A stretch of DNA of 64,000 nt, taken from Aquatica leii (lineage: Eukaryota; Arthropoda; Insecta; Coleoptera; Lampyridae). This document shows positions 43,870-55,389 of the stretch, in pieces. Position 1 is the first letter of the stretch, and the number at the start of each line of letters is the position of its first letter. Location of the stretch: assembly GCA_035610365.1 (NCBI GenBank), contig CM069435.1, forward strand, positions 3,374,001-3,438,000. Direction: 5' to 3'. A model generated the notes under the pieces. That model did not search any database. It saw only the letters and a list, made by a program, of their open reading frames with translations, and was not told where the DNA came from. The position numbers and the translations under genes are program-made.

Positions 43870-45435
43870 CTAACAGTATTGGAAAGCTCACTTACCGAAA
43901 TAACATATATTGGGAGAAACTAGGCGCATTTGGTTTTCGCATTAATTGTATGAATAGAATGTAATTTACTTGCGATAACGCGCTTTGTAAGTGTTTCTTT
44001 TGTTTCAGCAAATTTTAAAAAGTTGTAAGAACGTGCTGCTAGCTAGTTGCATTTTTTGAAAGAAAACTAAATTGTAAGTATTATATTCCTAACTTTAATT
44101 CTTTTCATCTACGTTATCAGTCGGCTTTACACACACATATCAGGTTGTTGTCGCAATTAACTATAAAACCTTTTCTTTATGTAACATATTGAATAGTTCA
44201 AAACCGTTAGGTTACACTGACTCGAATATTATTGCAATTACATTTTTTGCAATAAACGAAAATTCTTAAATACCTAAATTAATTTTGTATCTTGATCAAG
44301 CTGCCGGTGACAAGATCTAAAAGTTAGTAAATAATCCCATGCAGGAACGTATTCCCGCAGACAATGACAAGTTGCCTTGGGAGTGTTAATTATTTAGCCA
44401 CACAATGCAAATCGATTATGATGAATTACGCAATGCCAAACATCACTCAACCATAAACTTTATGAAAACCCATCTTACGTGAAGAACTCGAGTTTTTTTG
44501 AACCTTAAACACAAAACTTTACGATATTTTAGGGGGTAAGAACACCCATCAAGTCACGCCAACCGTTAGCTCCCGATATGATTTGTTCTGGGATTGCGTC
44601 ATGGAAACCCTTTTTTATTAACAACTGGGTTTTTTTATAAACTTTCATACGGACCGCCAACAGATATTGCAAAAAAAACTTCTCTATGATAAAATTGTAT
44701 CGTAATTAAATCGACACGTAATTTTGTACCAAGTTTTATATCGTACTTGCAACAAACTGTAAGCACTACCACACGTTTAATAATCATAGTAAACTGCATT
44801 GTAAAAGGAGTGTTAAATGATAGGAAACTAAAATTCCATTGGTTAACTTTTATCTCCAAAGGAGATTACTTATAAACAAGTTGCAACTAAAAGCCAGTGG
44901 TGCGTACCAGAATTCCAAAACATTTGAAAATTAAATAGATACATATGAATAATGCAGTTATGATTTTTATTGACATAATCATGTTGTTTGTCTAAATAAA
45001 TTTATGATGATGCACTTGCTTATTTTATCTGCTAAATATGCGATATGCAATTTAGGTGACAAGATGTTTTGAACAAATCTGTTTACAAATTATCTAAAAA
45101 TGTACTTTGACCGCAAATGTATTACTTTTCAAGAGTACTAACTACTTTTTTTTGAATAAAAACTCGCACATTAGAGAAGTTGCTTTAGAAAACTAAAATG
45201 CACGATAGTACGCTATTGTAGTCTAATCGCTGCTAAAGGGGCGGTATTTTACATAAATAAGTTCTTGCGTTGATCTTCTTTTTAGCTGGTTATAGTTATA
45301 ATTTTTGCTTTCAGTTGTGGCTGCGTCTAATATTATTAAAGTAAAGCTTAAATTTTTCATATAGTTTTTAAAAGATAATTTTTTTAAGATATTTTTATTT
45401 TTAAAGTATATTGTTGTAGATTAATATAAATCACA
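43870..45435. other. No recognisable gene
   Basis: AT-rich spacer between the BEL element and astacin 2. The open frame at 44635-44859 (-) shows no known motif. Confidence 0.4.
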
Positions 45436-45437
45436 AA

Positions 45438-45575
45438 ACATTGATTAAGAATCTTAAAACTAGAACACGTTTTTCAGATAACTTTAGATTAAAACCTCTA
45501 CAGGAAATGATAGACATTTTTAAAATAATCTAATCATTGCTTCAAGAACATTTCAAAATAAAATTAACTATATAA
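45438..45575 (+). promoter_or_regulatory. Upstream block and TATA box of astacin 2
   Basis: The block shared with astacins 1 and 3 (45438-45548) includes GATTAA, ACTTTAGATTAAAA, CAGGAAATGATAGACAT and TTCAAGAAC. TATATAA at 45569-45575, again 43 bp before the ATG; AAGTCATAGTAT follows. Confidence 0.7.
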
Positions 45576-45617
45576 GTTAATTTAAACGCAATTCAAAGTC
45601 ATAGTATCTACAAAAAT

Positions 45618-46539
45618 ATGAAAATTATCTTATTTGGAGTCGTTGCAGTTTTTGCGACAGTGCAGGTTCAATCGATTCCTCTGCCGGAAAACGACCAGAA
45701 TGATTGGATACATAGTGGTAAGTTTGAAGGAGATATGATGTTAGGACATGGGCAAAAAAATGGACTACTTGAAGCAAAATACAGATGGTCAAATAGAGAA
45801 ATTCCTTATGAGATTGGACCCGAATACAGTAAGTTAATGTTTTGTGAAATCTTTTGTTGACAATCTGAATTGCAGCTGCGGCTGAAAGAGAATTTATTAA
45901 AAATGCTCTGAGCGTTTTTAACCAAACTTGTTTAAAAGTACGAGAACGCGTTAGTACTGACAAAAACTATGTTCTTATAACTGTGAGTAATTAAAAACAT
46001 TAAAAAAATGTATTTAATTATTTTGTTAGGGCCAAGAAAAAGGGTGTTGGTCATACGTAGGTGTACAAGGCGGTATGCAAAAACTCAACATGAATCAAAC
46101 ATGTTGTTGCAAAACGTCGACCACAGTGGTGCATGAATTCTTGCATACTGTCGGATTTTATCACATGCAAAGTAATTTCAACAGAGACGATTATGTTACA
46201 ATTCTTTATGAAAATATTATAAAAGGTATACTAATTATATTAATTTTTTTTAAAATGTTTATAATGACTTTTAGGTGAAGAATTTAACTTTCAAAAGTAT
46301 ACATCAAATTACGTCACCGATTTTGGTTTACCATACGATTATGGTAGTATAATGCATTATCCACGCAAAGCATTTTCAATTTCATATTATCTTGATACAA
46401 TAGTTCCAAAGGTAACAACACATAATATAAATAAAACAATTATAACAATTTTGTTTAGGATCCAACAGCGGTAATTGGAGAAGCTACCCAAATGAGCGCA
46501 ATTGATTTAGCTAAAATAAAAGCAATGTATAAGTGCTAA
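45618..46539 (+). CDS. Astacin-type zinc metalloprotease 2 (secreted)
   Basis: Exons: 45618-45828, 45876-45982, 46030-46225, 46275-46411, 46459-46539; introns 47-49 bp, splice phases as in astacin 1. The product is 243 residues. The signal peptide MKIILFGVVAVFATVQVQS is followed by the propeptide motif KFEGDMML (aspartate switch), zinc site HEFLHTVGFYH, MQSNFNRDDY, and Met-turn SIMHY. The C-terminus is MYKC, as in the others. It is the closest relative of astacin 1, with conserved intron positions and promoter, so the two arose by duplication. A Jockey LINE lies just downstream in the opposite orientation. Confidence 0.93.
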
Positions 46540-46852
46540 CAACAATTATTATTGTTGCAGCAGATACTTTTTAACAATAAAAAAAATATATACATTTTTT
46601 AGTTTTTAGTATAGAATAGTCTACTGGCCTAATAGTAATTTTTGGTTGTTGAATAAAGTAATTATTTATCCAAATTGTAAAAAAATATTTGCACAGAATG
46701 TAATTTTTTAATTACTTACAACATAATACGAACAAGAAAAATATATAAACTTGTAATCAATGTACATATTTTGTATTAGTTTTTGTAAAATATAAATTTT
46801 GTGGTGAAGTTAAATAGTGTTATTATAGGGCATGGATAGGATGCTTGGTTTA

Positions 46853-49524
46853 TTAATTTTTGAAAAGAATAGTTCTTGGGCGTTTTATTTTGCTGAGTGA
46901 TTCGTCATAGTTTGTAGAATTCTTTACAAGCGGGTTTGGATGTATAGAATTTTAGGATATTTGTAATTTAGATTTTCTTAAGATTTGGTCTTTAATGAAA
47001 GCGAGGTTAGCATCTTAGTGAAGGTTTTTGTTACTGACAAACCAGGATGCGTTGAAGGAGAGTCTCAAGGATTTGTTTTGTACGATTTGAATTTTGTTAA
47101 TTTGGGAATTGGCGGCTTGACTCCAGACAGGGGAAGCATATAGCATAATAGGATTTATGACAGATTTATACAGAAGAATTTTGTTTTTAGGATTTAATTT
47201 GCTCTTACGGCAGAGTAGAGAAGCCAAAAATTTAAGAGAACCACGACCTTTATTGACGGCGGATTCGACGTGCGTGGAGAAGGTTAACCGTTTGTCTAAT
47301 ATCGCACAAAGATATTTGGCGGAATTACACCAGGGAATTTGATTGTTGGAAATTATTAGTTGACCATGAGGATGATGTTTTAGTTTCCTAGAAAATATTA
47401 TCACCGCACTTTTTTCGTCGTTGACGTCCACAAGCCAATCGGTAAACCATGTGTCTAAAATGTTTAGCGCTGATTGTAGGCGGTTAGTTATGTGTTTTGT
47501 TTGCCAGGAACGGGCTAAAATGGTGGTGTCGTCAGCATATAGAGCTAGCACTATGTTGGGGGTTTTGGGAATGTCGTGCGTGAAAAAGTTATAAAGGGTT
47601 GGAGAAAGAACAGATCCTTGCGGAAGTCCAGCTGCTAGGGGTCTGATTGAGGACGAAACATTATGCAGTTTAATGCGAAAGTGACGATGTGAGATAAAAG
47701 AATGGACGATGCGTATTAATTGAGGATAAAGTTTTACCGAAATTAATTTGTAAACAAGGTCGTCATGCCAAACTCGATCAAATGCTTTTGAAACGTCTAA
47801 GAATACTGCTCCAGTGGCTTGATTCTTAGACATGGAATGGTAACAGAATTCTGTGACTCTGAGAAGTTCATTAGTTGTAGAGTGATTAGGGCGAAACCCA
47901 AATTGCTCGTCCGGAAGAATTTTTAAGCGGGAAATTTCTGAGTTCAAGCGAGAAAAAATGATTCTTTCGGCAATTTTGGAGATAGAAGGAAGGAGACTTA
48001 TCGGACGGTAGTTTCGTGGGAATTTGTGATCTTTTAAAGGTTTTGGAAAAACTATTACATCTGCTATCTTCCAATCACGTGGAAAATAGCCTAGTCTTAG
48101 TATACCATTAACGATAGCGGTGAGGTACATTATTGCTTTCTGAGGAAAGTTTTTGATAATTTTATTAGAAATTTTGTCATGACCAGGAGCTTAACGATCT
48201 TTGAGAAATCGTATAATTTTTGAGATTTCTAATGGAGAAGCTGGAGTAAGTGGTGGTTCTGAATAATTTTTTGCTAAAAATCTAATAACTTTTGAGTTTA
48301 TTCTATCTATACTGTCAAGAACGGCGATTTGGTAGTTGAGGGAGCATTGTAGCTCAAGATTGCCAGCATGTGATTCTGCATTTGCAACAAGAGAGTAAAC
48401 TAGACCGTTTGCAGAATTAATTGGTAGATCAAGTCTAGAAACGTTACGCAAAATTTTTTACATGCGTCAAAATGAGTGGAAGTCACGATTTAGATAATCT
48501 AATTTGGATGCCCAAGACTGGTTTTTGTAATTTTGTAGAGCTAGACGTACTTTGAATTGTAATTTGTTTAGATCCTTTTTGTTTTGTGGGTTAAGGGTTC
48601 GTTAATATTTATGTTTGGCTCAGTTTTTGCGACGAATTAACTGTTTGATATCAATAGGAAGAAAATTAGAATACTTGTTAGGAGTTGAAATGGTAGCGAG
48701 GTTATAAGAATTGATGACTTCTGTTTGAAAGAACTTAATGTTATCATCAAGGCATTTTTGCGAATCAATAATTTGGATTGGGCTAAGATTATCAATTAAT
48801 AGTTGATTAAATTTAGTCCAATCGGTGTGAGAACGTAGGCTGAGCGCAGGGTCTGTTGTCAACGTTGAAAAATGCATTATATCGGGGTTGTGGTCTGAGT
48901 TAAGTTCAGGAATAGAGTAAATGGTAGGGAAAAATTGAATATTCTGAAAGACTGCTATATCCAAGATGTCCGGACGCAAGGTGTCATGATAGTAGGTAGG
49001 TTCAATTGGTGCAATAACTGATAATTGGGAATGGTTATCTATATAATTAAGTAATTTGCGGCCATTTGGATTGCAAACACGACTATTCCATACAATATGT
49101 TGTTAAAATCTCCTGCTGCGATGGATGGTTGATGGTTTGGAGATAGGCGATCAAGATCGTCGTCAGTCATTGGAGATTTAGGTGGTTTATAGCATGATAC
49201 TATTCTAATGTTGGCGACAGAAGTTTCAAGCAATATGGAGGTTGACTCTATATGATCACAAGCAGGGTTTGAAAGTTGATAATGTTGAAGGGATTTTTTA
49301 ACATAAATACCGGTTCCACCGCCTTTATTGTCACGGTCAGTACGGTAAAAAGTATAATTAAAAATTTTTGGGTTATGGCAAGCATTAAGGTGAGCTTCTG
49401 ATAAAAGTATAGCATCGATTTCGTACTGCTCAAGAAAATGTTGAAATTCAGTAGTTTTGTACTGAAGGCTATTGCAGTTCCAGAAAGATATCTTGAGGGA
49501 CGTGATATTTGGTTTAGTTGCCAT
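46853..49524 (-). pseudogene. Jockey ORF2, endonuclease and reverse transcriptase
   Basis: The endonuclease (49524 to about 48980) has ISFWNCNSLQ, LLSEAHLN, GGGTGIYVKKS and AAGDFN; a frameshift at about 49100 precedes WNSRVCNPNGRKL and RPDILDIAVFQN, and SDHNPDIMH follows. The reverse transcriptase (48130-47015) has NYRPISLLPSISKIAERI, GAVFLDVSKAFDRVWHDDL (motif A), AAGLPQGSVLSPTLYNFF (motif B) and ALYADDTTILA (motif C, intact). Polymerase catalytic residues are all present, but frameshifts and stops between 48200 and 49100 break the protein. Confidence 0.85.
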
Positions 49525-49800
49525 AATTGTTTATTGCAAAGTAATTTTCAGAAGCTGTTGGGTTTGCAACAAGAAAGATGTGCGCTTAGTAGCAGCAGGA
49601 CATTGGGCATAATTAGCGGGGTGAGGTCCCCCACAATTGTCACATTTACCAGGTAGATCTCGTGCTTTTGTACATGTGTACGATGGGGGAAAATCACGAC
49701 ATTTTACACAGCGGTAAGGAGCAGTACATTTCGATTGCAAATGCCCATGTGGTTGACAGCGGAAACATTGGTGCGATCGGCGCTCTGAAATTAGAGTTTT
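49525..49800 (-). pseudogene. Jockey ORF1 (Gag), C-terminal zinc knuckles
   Basis: On the - strand, three Cys-rich knuckles: CFRCQPHGHLQSKC, CVKCRDFPPSYTC and CDNCGGPHPANYAQC, the set found at the end of Jockey Gag proteins, which bind nucleic acid. The stop lies a few bases before the ORF2 ATG (49524). The N-terminal part of Gag is missing. Confidence 0.75.
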
Positions 49801-49955
49801 TACCTAGATAGCCACTCTACAACAATGGGTCAGGTTAAATATAGAATTCTGTTCTCTTGGAAGTAGCAACTAAAACGGTCAATTATTTATTAATATCACT
49901 TACAATGCAACGTCGGATTTTAATTAAGGTTCTTTAACAGTTACTTTATATTTTA

Positions 49956-52021
49956 CCCTAGAACCACACCGTGACGTCGGATGCGACATCGCGGTTTCTA
50001 TTTTGTGCGTACAAGGTAGTGTGGTGGGGTTAGCGTTTCCTGTCGTTTAGTACCCTCCTATGTAGTCGTTCTCTTGATGCGTATTAAGTAAGGTGAGTCT
50101 ACGTTTTTTCTTTCATATTGTGTTGCACGTTGATGTCGGATACGACGTCACCGGGTTGTTTACGTAATAATTTCTTTTCGTTTATTTTTCTTTCAGAAAA
50201 TGTAATTAAAGATATTTATCTGAAAAGGAAATTTTTGCAGAAATTTCTAAAATAGAAGCGGGAGAAAGTGATAGTGAATCGATAGACGATAGTGATAGTG
50301 AAACAGAGGATGCTATTTTATCTTATCATGATTATGAAGATGAGCCTTCTGATTCTTACGAAAACGACGATGATATGAAGGTGTCTTTAGAAGACGAATC
50401 ACTAGGTTAGGTTAGGACTGACACCCCATTGAGTTCTGTGTACTCTCGAACTCCTTAGAGAAATCAGTCTTACATTCTCCAACAGATGCTACAGAAATAA
50501 AAGCCTTTATTGGTCTGCTATATATGCTTGGTGTACTAAAGAATTCAGGTTTGAGATTACTAGATGTATTTTCTCCAGTTTTTGGGTCTAGTTTGTTTCG
50601 GTGCGTCATGAGCAAAAATCGTTTTGAGTTTTTGTTGAGAGTACTTCGCTTAGATTCTAAACTTACCAGGGAAAAATGAAAAAAAAGCGACAATTTTGCT
50701 GCATTCAGGGAATTGTGGATTTTATTTGAATGTAATTGCAGAGAACACTACACTCCATCGGAGTACGTTACCGTGGATAAAACTTTGCTGAGTTTAAAAT
50801 GTTTATTCCCAATAAACCGGATAAGTATGGTCTCAAAATTATTTCACTTTGTGATGCAAGAACGTTTTGTTTCTGTGGGGGAATTCTATATATTGGCAAA
50901 AAGAAAAGATCACACAGTGACCTGCTCTTACCAACTCAATATGTTCTAAAGCTGATAGAACCGCTCAAGAAATCAAACCGAAACGTAACTACCGACAACT
51001 AGTTTTCATCTTGTCAATTGGTTGAGGAAAAAGCTTACTTTAGTAGACACGCTTCGGAAAAATAAGAAGGAAATTCCGAAATCATTTATTGACATAAAAT
51101 GGATTCCTCCTGAGTCATCAAGATTTTTATATAATCCAGATAAAATGTTGGTATTCTACGTACCAAAGAAAAACAGAAATGTAATCTTGATTTCGTCAAT
51201 GCATTCAACTGGAGATGTAAATAAAATTTCCAATAAACTGGAAATTATAGAATTTTACAACATGACGAAAGTTGGGGTCGACGTTTTTGACCAGCTCTGT
51301 CCGTCTAAAACCACTAAAAGAAAATCCAACCGATAGCCCATGAGGTATTTTTTTGGAGTTCTTGACGCTGCTGCTGTGAATGCTTTTGTAATTTACAATA
51401 TGAATGTAGATAATCCAGTGTCAAGATCTCAATTTTTGAAAAACTTATTGCTTGCTTTGTCGTCTACCCTCATGGAGCAAAGAATGAAAAATTCGAAAAT
51501 TCCTGTTACTCTAAGGACACAAATATATCTGGAGTCAGTCAAGAATGAAGCTCAAAGACAGCGGGATTATGCGCTTTCTGTGATCGGAGCAAGCAAAGGA
51601 GAGAAAACTACAGTTGTGAACACTGCAATCAAAGTGTGTGTGGAGAGCACAAGCGAATTGTTCGCCCCCAACATTATTCATAAGGATACAAGTTGAATAT
51701 ATAAAGATTTATATTGCCATTTGTTAAGTTGTTTGTTTATTTTTTTTATTATCTATTTTATGAAGTTATTTTAAAAATTAAACTTGTTTTTCACCAATAC
51801 TATGAACTTGTTTACATTACCTCAAAGTTTCAGGTTTCTTCAATAACTCTGTATATCGCCATATTTTACCAAGGTGTAAAATATATTTTCCTTCGCAAGT
51901 AATTGTATATGTTGTACAGTTAAGTAACTTTTTGATACAAAATAGTGGTAAAATCAACATGATGTCGGATGCGACGTCACCGTACTAGATATGTCTCAAC
52001 TTTGACCGTGTGGTTCTAGAG
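49956..52021 (+). mobile_element. piggyBac-like transposon, 2066 bp with both ends
   Basis: Left end CCCTAGAACCACAC (49956), right end GTGTGGTTCTAGAG (to 52021). The right flank is TTAA (52022-52025) and the left flank is TTTA (49952-49955), one base off the TTAA duplication expected for piggyBac. A 19-20 bp subterminal motif GATGTCGGATGCGACGTCAC occurs near the right end (51960-51980), in near-identical form at about 50130, and in the opposite sense near the left end (about 49969-49989). The internal gene is broken. Confidence 0.88.
50196..51696 (+). pseudogene. piggyBac-like transposase
   Basis: The N-terminal acidic Ser/Glu/Asp-rich part (50230-50409) is typical. The core, read across frames, has TEIKAFIGLLYMLGVLKNSG (about 50490-50550), FRCVMSKNRFEFLLRVLR, YTPSEYVTVDKTLLSLK (first Asp, about 50780), TTDN followed by TAG where Trp is expected (second Asp, about 50995), and YNMTKVGVDVFDQLC (third Asp, about 51285). 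The end has YFFGVLDAAAVNAFVIYN. All three catalytic Asp remain, but stops and frameshifts disable it. Confidence 0.85.
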
Positions 52022-52029
52022 TTAAACAC

Positions 52030-52785
52030 CTATGAGGTTGAGTTTCTCGTGGATTGTAAGAGTTTGTCATTGCTCATCAGATTCGTACTCTGTCGTAAAT
52101 TATTGTCACATATAAAATTAAACTTATTTATGAGTCAATTAGACATTGGTTAAAAGTTTTTTTAGCTCTTTAGCTTATTTAGAAAAGCTAAATTTAATAG
52201 TCGTTAAAGATCTGTTGTCTTGCTATTTTAGGTAAAAATACTCACAGTTACTACATTAAATTTCGAGAACATTATATTTATACTGTAACTAAATTACTCA
52301 TTGTGTAGCTATAAAATTATCTACTTGTTATTAATCATAAGTTTATCCATAAGTTATCCTCCTAAGATAATTAAAGTAAATCTGATGTTAACGGTTTGGT
52401 TTCTTCTTTTGATTCCTCCAGCTTTACGGACCTTAAAATTTAATACAAGTTTTAAGCCTTCTGTACTAACTGATCTAACAGGAGCTGCATCTGCAAGACA
52501 AAATCTGGCGCCCATTAAAATAAAATTCTTATCACTCGTATTTCCTCTCTCTCTCTGGTAGGAACTATTTCAATCCTACTGCAAGCTGGCCGTGCAAGGT
52601 TCGTAAAACTACTAGAAGCTTGGCAGCGATTAGCTCTTATTACCACCGTCTTCAATCTTTCTATGTTTTTCTACACGTAAGAAAAGGTGGCGCTATAGCA
52701 CAGGTTACCCGAAGAATTTAGGTAAAGACAATCCGACTCACGACAACAACTATTAATTTTTTTTTCACTTTCTAAATTTGTGCGT
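52030..52785. other. No recognisable gene
   Basis: AT-rich. The open frame at 52301-52561 has no known motif. A GGCGC-containing stretch near 52690 precedes the Gypsy scrap and may be related to it. Confidence 0.4.
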
Positions 52786-52789
52786 TATA

Positions 52790-53090
52790 ATAAAGTGTAC
52801 AAAAATCGCCACTAAACACTACGCGTCGTTCTTGGCCACAGCTAAAAATACCGTGGGACGTATTCACCCAGATTTATTTAAATTAAAAAAATGTCTTATT
52901 CCATATGATGCATACTCAAAGTGGGTGGAGTGTATTCTAATAAAAAATAACATGTTTTTTCATCATTTGAACGAAATGGTAGCGGACGTCTTTTCACGAT
53001 TTGCATTCCCGTAAACCATTGGATGTGATAACGGTTTTCATTTTAGTGCAAAAGATTTTCAATTTTTTACAAATCAAAAAACATAATATT
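52790..53090 (+). pseudogene. Gypsy-type integrase fragment
   Basis: The segment IPYDAYSKWVECILIKNN, then FHHLNEMVADVFSRFAFP and, after a TAA, CDNGFHFSAKDFQFF. This is the integrase core of Ty3/Gypsy retrotransposons: DAYSKW holds the first catalytic Asp and the changed SDNGPQF motif the second. No other part of the element was found. Confidence 0.65.
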
Positions 53091-53094
53091 TTTG

Positions 53095-53410
53095 TTTGCG
53101 TCTCAGAATAATCTTCAGTCAAACGCGTTAGAATAGAAATCTGTTCAAACTTATAGAAAGCTTTTAATAAAACCAATGCATTCTAAAAAATACGTCGAGT
53201 TATTGCCAAAGCAACACTTTTGCGACTGTTTTTTATATTATAGGTTTACACCGTCTTCAGTAACAGGTGTAATACCTTCTCGTACGCCTTTGTCATCATT
53301 GTTAAAGTTATAACATTAAAGTAATCCATTCTTAAAGTGGAGTATAGATATAAAATTAAATTATTTGTCTCAAATTCTTTTCCACAAAATATGTTGGTTT
53401 TAATTCATTT
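53095..53410. other. No recognisable feature
   Basis: AT-rich spacer up to the PLE hammerhead. Confidence 0.5.
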
Positions 53411-53412
53411 TA

Positions 53413-53465
53413 TTTTAAACATGTTTCGACATTATAAAATGTCATCGTCAGTAACTCTACAAATA
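53413..53465 (-). ncRNA. Hammerhead ribozyme of a third PLE family
   Basis: On the - strand: CTGACGA (53451 to 53445), stem II GACATT/AATGTC with a TTAT loop, then GAAACATGTT. ACATGT is palindromic (dimer-type stem III). TTA before the core pairs with TAA after the cleavage base (start of stem I). As in PLE-1, one extra base lies between CTGANGA and stem II. The core is intact. Confidence 0.75.
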
Positions 53466-53629
53466 GTACAAAATATTTAAAATATAGCTAACAAAAAAAT
53501 TATAAAAGAGCATACCTATTTATATTATTAAATTGACAAATGTCAAAAATAACAAATTGTAACTATCAATAAACACACAGCTAGAAATGATAAAAATAAA
53601 TTGAAATATAAAAAAATAGAAAAGTAAAG

Positions 53630-54065
53630 TTAGAATTTAGGATTAAGAAAAGAAGTGCTTATATCGAGAAGTTCATTGAGACACGTAGAGAAATTATCAT
53701 TAGAAAGACGATGAATTTCTAAAATTTCAAGATTGTTGAGATAATGGCCTTTATTACAAAAATGAAGAAATTTAATATTAAGATCAGGAGAAAAACAATG
53801 ACTAGTAGACAAAATGTGATTAGCAAAGGCAGGACAAGTATTAGAGATATCAGTATTTAAATTTCTATTAATAAAATAAATATGTTCTTTTAACCTAATT
53901 TTGAACTTTCTTCCAGTTTGGCCGACATAAGAAGAATTACAAGAAGAACACGAAATTTTGTAAATATCAGATTTATCTAAAGAAGAAATAGGATCGTTAC
54001 TATTAGTAATTTAAGATTTTAAATTATTATTTGTAGAACAAGAAATAGAAACGTTAAATTGTTTA
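53630..54065 (-). pseudogene. PLE GIY-YIG endonuclease, C-terminal part
   Basis: On the - strand: DKSDIYKISCSSCNSSYVGQ (about 53980-53925), TGRKFKIRLKEHIYFINRN, and a long open C-terminus ending ISTSFLNPKF at 53630. A TAA lies at about 54010. The GIY-YIG pattern (IYKI, YVGQTGR, R.KEH) is clear. It is placed directly upstream of the hammerhead at 53413-53465 on the same strand, as in PLE-1. The reverse transcriptase is missing. Confidence 0.75.
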
Positions 54066-54072
54066 AACAACT

Positions 54073-54232
54073 TTTTAAGGAAAAGACAAGGTCTGAAGTA
54101 ATTATAATTATAATTATAGAACTCGGTTTCGCCATTTATTTAAAAATTTGGTATATAATAAATTTAGTAGTAATAATATTTACCGTTCTATTCCTTACTT
54201 CAGTCCTTCTTGTCTTTTCCTTAAAAATATGT
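54073..54232. repeat. Short inverted repeat at the PLE 5' edge
   Basis: CTTTTTAAGGAAAAGACAAG at 54071-54090 recurs in reverse complement at about 54212-54230, with CTGAAGTAA nearby in both arms (54092-54100 and 54191-54206). The spacer is about 90 bp. It could be a truncated head-to-head PLE fragment, as in PLE-1. Confidence 0.5.
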
Positions 54233-54292
54233 TTTAAATTAGTTTTAATTAATACGCATATTACCTATTAACAATTAATCTCAAACTTAAAA

Positions 54293-54427
54293 TACGTATT
54301 TAGATAATTTTATATTAAAAAACAAATACGATTATATTGATAAAGCCTCTACAGAAAATGACTGGTGTCTTTATAAGTGTGTAATCTTTATTTCAAGAGT
54401 TTCTCAACGACAGAATTTTGTATATAA
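54293..54427 (+). promoter_or_regulatory. Upstream block and TATA box of astacin 3
   Basis: The shared block (54293-54398) includes TAGATAATTTTATATTAAAA, CTACAGAAAATGAC, AAGTGTGTAATCTTTATTTC and CAAGAG. TATATAA at 54421-54427, 43 bp before the ATG at 54470, the same spacing as in astacins 1 and 2. Confidence 0.7.
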
Positions 54428-54469
54428 ATTGATTTTAACGCAATGCAAATTTATAGTTTACTCAAAAAC

Positions 54470-55383
54470 ATGAAACGTATGTTACTTGGAGTCTTTGCCG
54501 TTTTAGCGGCTGTGCAAGTCCAGTCGAATCCGGTTTACACAAATGCCCACGATTGGATAAATAGTGGTAAGTTTGAGGGCGACATGGTCTTAACAGATGC
54601 TCAAAGAAATGGTGACAGAAATGAAACACTCAGATGGACAAATCGAGTAATTCCTTATGAACTTTGGTCGGGATACAGTAAGTTATAATTTATAAAATCT
54701 TTTTGTAATCGTTTGAGTTTTAGCTGCGGCTGAAAAGGCATTTATCAAAAATTCTTTAAATGCTTTTAACCAAACTTGTTTAAAAATACGAGAACGTGTT
54801 AGTACTGATATAAACTACGTTTATATTACAGTATGTAAAAATTAATTAAAAAAAAAAAGATTAATTTTTTTTTGTTAGGGTGAAAATAATAGTTGTTGGT
54901 CATGGGTAGGTATGCTTGGCGGTGCTCAACAACTGAATTTAAACAAAATATGCTGTTGTCAAAGAAGTGCTACTGTTGTTCATGAATTCTTGCATGCTAT
55001 TGGGTTTCACCACATGCAAAGTAATTATAATAGAGACGATTATCTTATAGTTCATTATGAAAACATTGAACCAGGTATAATTATTCCACTGAATTTTTGT
55101 TTTGAGCGTTTGCAATGAGTTCTAGGTGCCGAATATAATTTTGACAAGAAAACGATAAATCAAGTAAATGACTTTGGCTTACGATACGATTACGATAGTA
55201 TTATGCACTATCCACGCAAAGCATTTTCCAAGAATAATCGTGATACAATAGAACCAAAGGTAATGCATAAAATGTATTATAACAAATAACATATTCTTTT
55301 AGGATCCAAACGCGTTACTCAAAGATGCAGAAGTAATGAGCCCAATTGATTTAGCTAAAATAAAAGCAATGTATAAGTGTTAA
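54470..55383 (+). CDS. Astacin-type zinc metalloprotease 3 (secreted)
   Basis: Exons: 54470-54677, 54724-54830, 54879-55074, 55126-55259, 55303-55383; introns 43-51 bp. The product is 241 residues. I chose the start at 54470 (MKRMLLGVFAVLAAVQVQS): the ATG at 54443 is in frame but lies only 16 bp after the TATA box, probably upstream of transcription start, and the 43 bp TATA-to-ATG spacing matches the sister genes. The propeptide has KFEGDMVL, the zinc site is HEFLHAIGFHH, the Met-turn is SIMHY. Glycine-rich MLGGAQQL replaces the VQGGMQKL of astacin 2. All parts look intact. Confidence 0.92.
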
Positions 55384-55389
55384 TAAAAG

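Larger units (their letters stand above)
46850..49830 (-). mobile_element. Jockey-clade LINE (5' truncated)
   Basis: The - strand element starts in the ORF1 zinc knuckles at about 49800 and runs through ORF2 to about 46853. After the frame ending at 47015 the coding similarity continues (HPNPLVKNS, then KRPRTILFKN before a stop at about 46853). The 3' untranslated part reaches toward 46700, close to the end of astacin 2. The family is distinct from the two CR1/Jockey-group copies. Confidence 0.85.

Noticed and set aside
48191..48451. Separate - strand gene
   Set aside because: It is the part between endonuclease and reverse transcriptase of the Jockey ORF2, in frame with neither after stops.
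54443..54469. Upstream in-frame ATG as the start of astacin 3
   Set aside because: It lies only about 16 bp after the TATA box and would break the hydrophobic signal peptide pattern shared by the sister genes.
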